From contig JAIYBD010000271.1 of NCBI GenBank assembly GCA_027488715.1, forward strand, positions 1 through 6,551: DNA of 6,551 bases. The letters are read 5' to 3'. Made by a program: the position numbers and the translations under genes. Positions 5,421 to 6,551 of the stretch are shown here, one piece after another. The notes beneath the pieces were generated by a model. The model worked only from the letters and a program-made list of their open reading frames with translations, did no database searches and was not told where the DNA came from. How positions within the stretch are numbered: the stretch's first letter is position 1; each line of letters starts with the position of its first letter. This DNA comes from Bacteroidota bacterium (lineage in GTDB: Bacteria; Bacteroidota; Bacteroidia; UBA7662; CANHCV01).

Positions 5421-6551
5421 ATGGCCCAACCATTAGCGACCTTAGAACAAGCTCAACAACTCGGCTTACTTCCTGATGAATTTGAATCCATCAAAAGAAT
5501 TCTTGGCAGAACTCCAAATTTTACCGAAATGTCCATTTATTCGGTGATGTGGAGCGAGCATTGTTCCTACAAAAATTCTATTGCTTACCTCAAAACCCTG
5601 CCTCGTGAAAGCGAAAAAATGCTGGCCAAAGCAGGGGAAGAAAATGCGGGTCTAATCGACATTGGGAATAATTTGGGCTGTGCCTTTAAAATTGAATCCC
5701 ACAATCACCCCTCTGCCATCGAACCCTATCAGGGTGCAGCTACCGGTGTGGGCGGAATCAATCGCGATATTTTTACCATGGGAGCACGCCCCATCGCACA
5801 ACTTAATTCACTTCGATTTGGGAAATTGGAAGAAGAACGCACCAAGTGGATCATCCGAGGCGTAGTAAAAGGTATCGGCGATTATGGAAATGCCTTTGGT
5901 GTACCAACAGTGGGCGGAGAAGTATTCTTCGACGATTGCTATAATGTTAACCCTTTGGTCAACGCCATGAGTGTTGGAATCGTGGAAAAAGGTAAAACCG
6001 TTTCTGCTATTGCTTACGGAGAAGGAAACCCCGTTTTCATCGTCGGTTCAAGAACCGGAAAGGATGGAATCCACGGCGCAACATTCGCTTCAGGAGATAT
6101 TACCGAAGATTCGGCCAATGACCTCCCCTCCGTACAAGTTGGAGACCCATTCCAAGAAAAACTTCTTCTCGAAGCTACCCTTGAAGCCATTGAAACCGGC
6201 GTCATCGTGGGAATGCAAGATATGGGAGCTGCAGGCATTACCTGCTCCACCTCTGAAATGTCGGCCAAAGGAAATAGCGGAATGATCATTCATCTTGATA
6301 AAGTTCCTACCCGCCAAGCCAATATGAAAGATTGGGAAATTCTTCTTTCCGAATCACAAGAACGCATGCTCATTGTTGCAAAAAAAGGAGAAGAAGCTCC
6401 ACTTTTGAAAGTTTTTGAAAAATGGGATTTACAGTGCGAACAAATCGGCACGGTAACCGACGAACCTTTGCTGAAATACTACATGAACGGAGAGTTGGTA
6501 GCCGAAGTTCCTGCTGAATCGTTGGTTCTTGGTGGAGGAGCGCCCATCTAC
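5421..6551 (+). CDS. purL: Phosphoribosylformylglycinamidine synthase subunit PurL (small form), N-terminal half
   Basis: This is the FGAM synthetase catalytic subunit. In the fourth step of de novo purine synthesis in the cytosol it converts FGAR, ATP and ammonia (from glutamine) to FGAM. The visible 377 codons carry the hallmarks in order: MWSEHCSYKNS (His47); the HNHPSAIEPYQGAATGVGG nucleotide/Mg loop (residues 94-112); MGARPIA (120-126); PTVGGE (162-167); GKDGIHGATFAS (from 213); VGDPFQEKLL; QDMGAAGI (266-273); SESQERM (310-316). The protein starts directly at the linker/synthetase region and lacks the long N-terminal extension of the approximately 1200-1300-residue fused enzyme. It closely resembles Bacillus subtilis PurL from memory, a family of about 740 residues, so roughly half is present. 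Such enzymes need separate PurQ (glutaminase) and PurS. ATG 5421 is the first ATG after an in-frame TAG at 5373-5375. No frame damage is seen. Confidence 0.97.
   Translation, partial: MAQPLATLEQAQQLGLLPDEFESIKRILGRTPNFTEMSIYSVMWSEHCSYKNSIAYLKTLPRESEKMLAKAGEENAGLIDIGNNLGCAFKIESHNHPSAIEPYQGAATGVGGINRDIFTMGARPIAQLNSLRFGKLEEERTKWIIRGVVKGIGDYGNAFGVPTVGGEVFFDDCYNVNPLVNAMSVGIVEKGKTVSAIAYGEGNPVFIVGSRTGKDGIHGATFASGDITEDSANDLPSVQVGDPFQEKLLLEATLEAIETGVIVGMQDMGAAGITCSTSEMSAKGNSGMIIHLDKVPTRQANMKDWEILLSESQERMLIVAKKGEEAPLLKVFEKWDLQCEQIGTVTDEPLLKYYMNGELVAEVPAESLVLGGGAPIY

Noticed and set aside
5662..6317. ORFs inside purL: plus-strand 5662-5865 and 5971-6285, minus-strand 6014-6289 and 6090-6317
   Set aside because: They are shadows of purL, whose own frame carries all the family motifs without interruption.
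1..6551. CRISPR arrays, insertion sequences, tRNA or rRNA genes, phage or defence genes
   Set aside because: I found no direct-repeat/spacer array, no transposase-like protein, no cloverleaf-like sequence and no defence domain. Two genes and their shared intergenic region account for all of the window.

Overview
The window comes from a Bacteroidota genome, probably of the Flavobacteriales/Cytophagales type, though I cannot place it more precisely. Four things point there. The left-hand gene encodes a very large secreted mosaic of CARDB-like, choice-of-anchor-J-like, Fn3, PPC-like and SBBP-propeller domains, the usual make-up of Bacteroidota surface or secreted proteins. Its signal peptide would leave an N-terminal Gln. 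Neither gene has a Shine-Dalgarno sequence, and both have A/T-rich leaders. TAnnTTTG-type promoter elements precede both genes.

Layout. Positions 1-5124 (minus strand) are one uninterrupted reading frame of 1708 codons. It starts at ATG 5124 and runs off the left edge with no stop codon. No other gene is credible in this stretch, and the short ORFs there in other frames are shadows. Positions 5125-5420 are a 296-bp A/T-rich divergent intergenic region. It holds a well-spaced Bacteroidota promoter for the minus-strand gene, a perfect 10-bp inverted repeat and a TACCTTTG element just before the plus-strand gene. Positions 5421-6551 (plus strand) are the first 377 codons of purL, which encodes the small (PurS/PurQ-dependent) form of phosphoribosylformylglycinamidine synthase. 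It is cut by the right edge.

The two genes are divergent and functionally unrelated: a surface or secreted mosaic protein and a housekeeping purine-synthesis enzyme. Nothing suggests an operon or a shared pathway. The most interesting content is the internal architecture of the large protein. It has alternating anchor-J/CARDB modules, two of which share a three-cysteine spacing. A TGC signature occurs in three of its four CARDB-like domains, and a 61-62-residue propeller repeat continues out of the window. I see no mobile element, CRISPR array, RNA gene or novel defence system, and nothing here amounts to a clearly new biological system.
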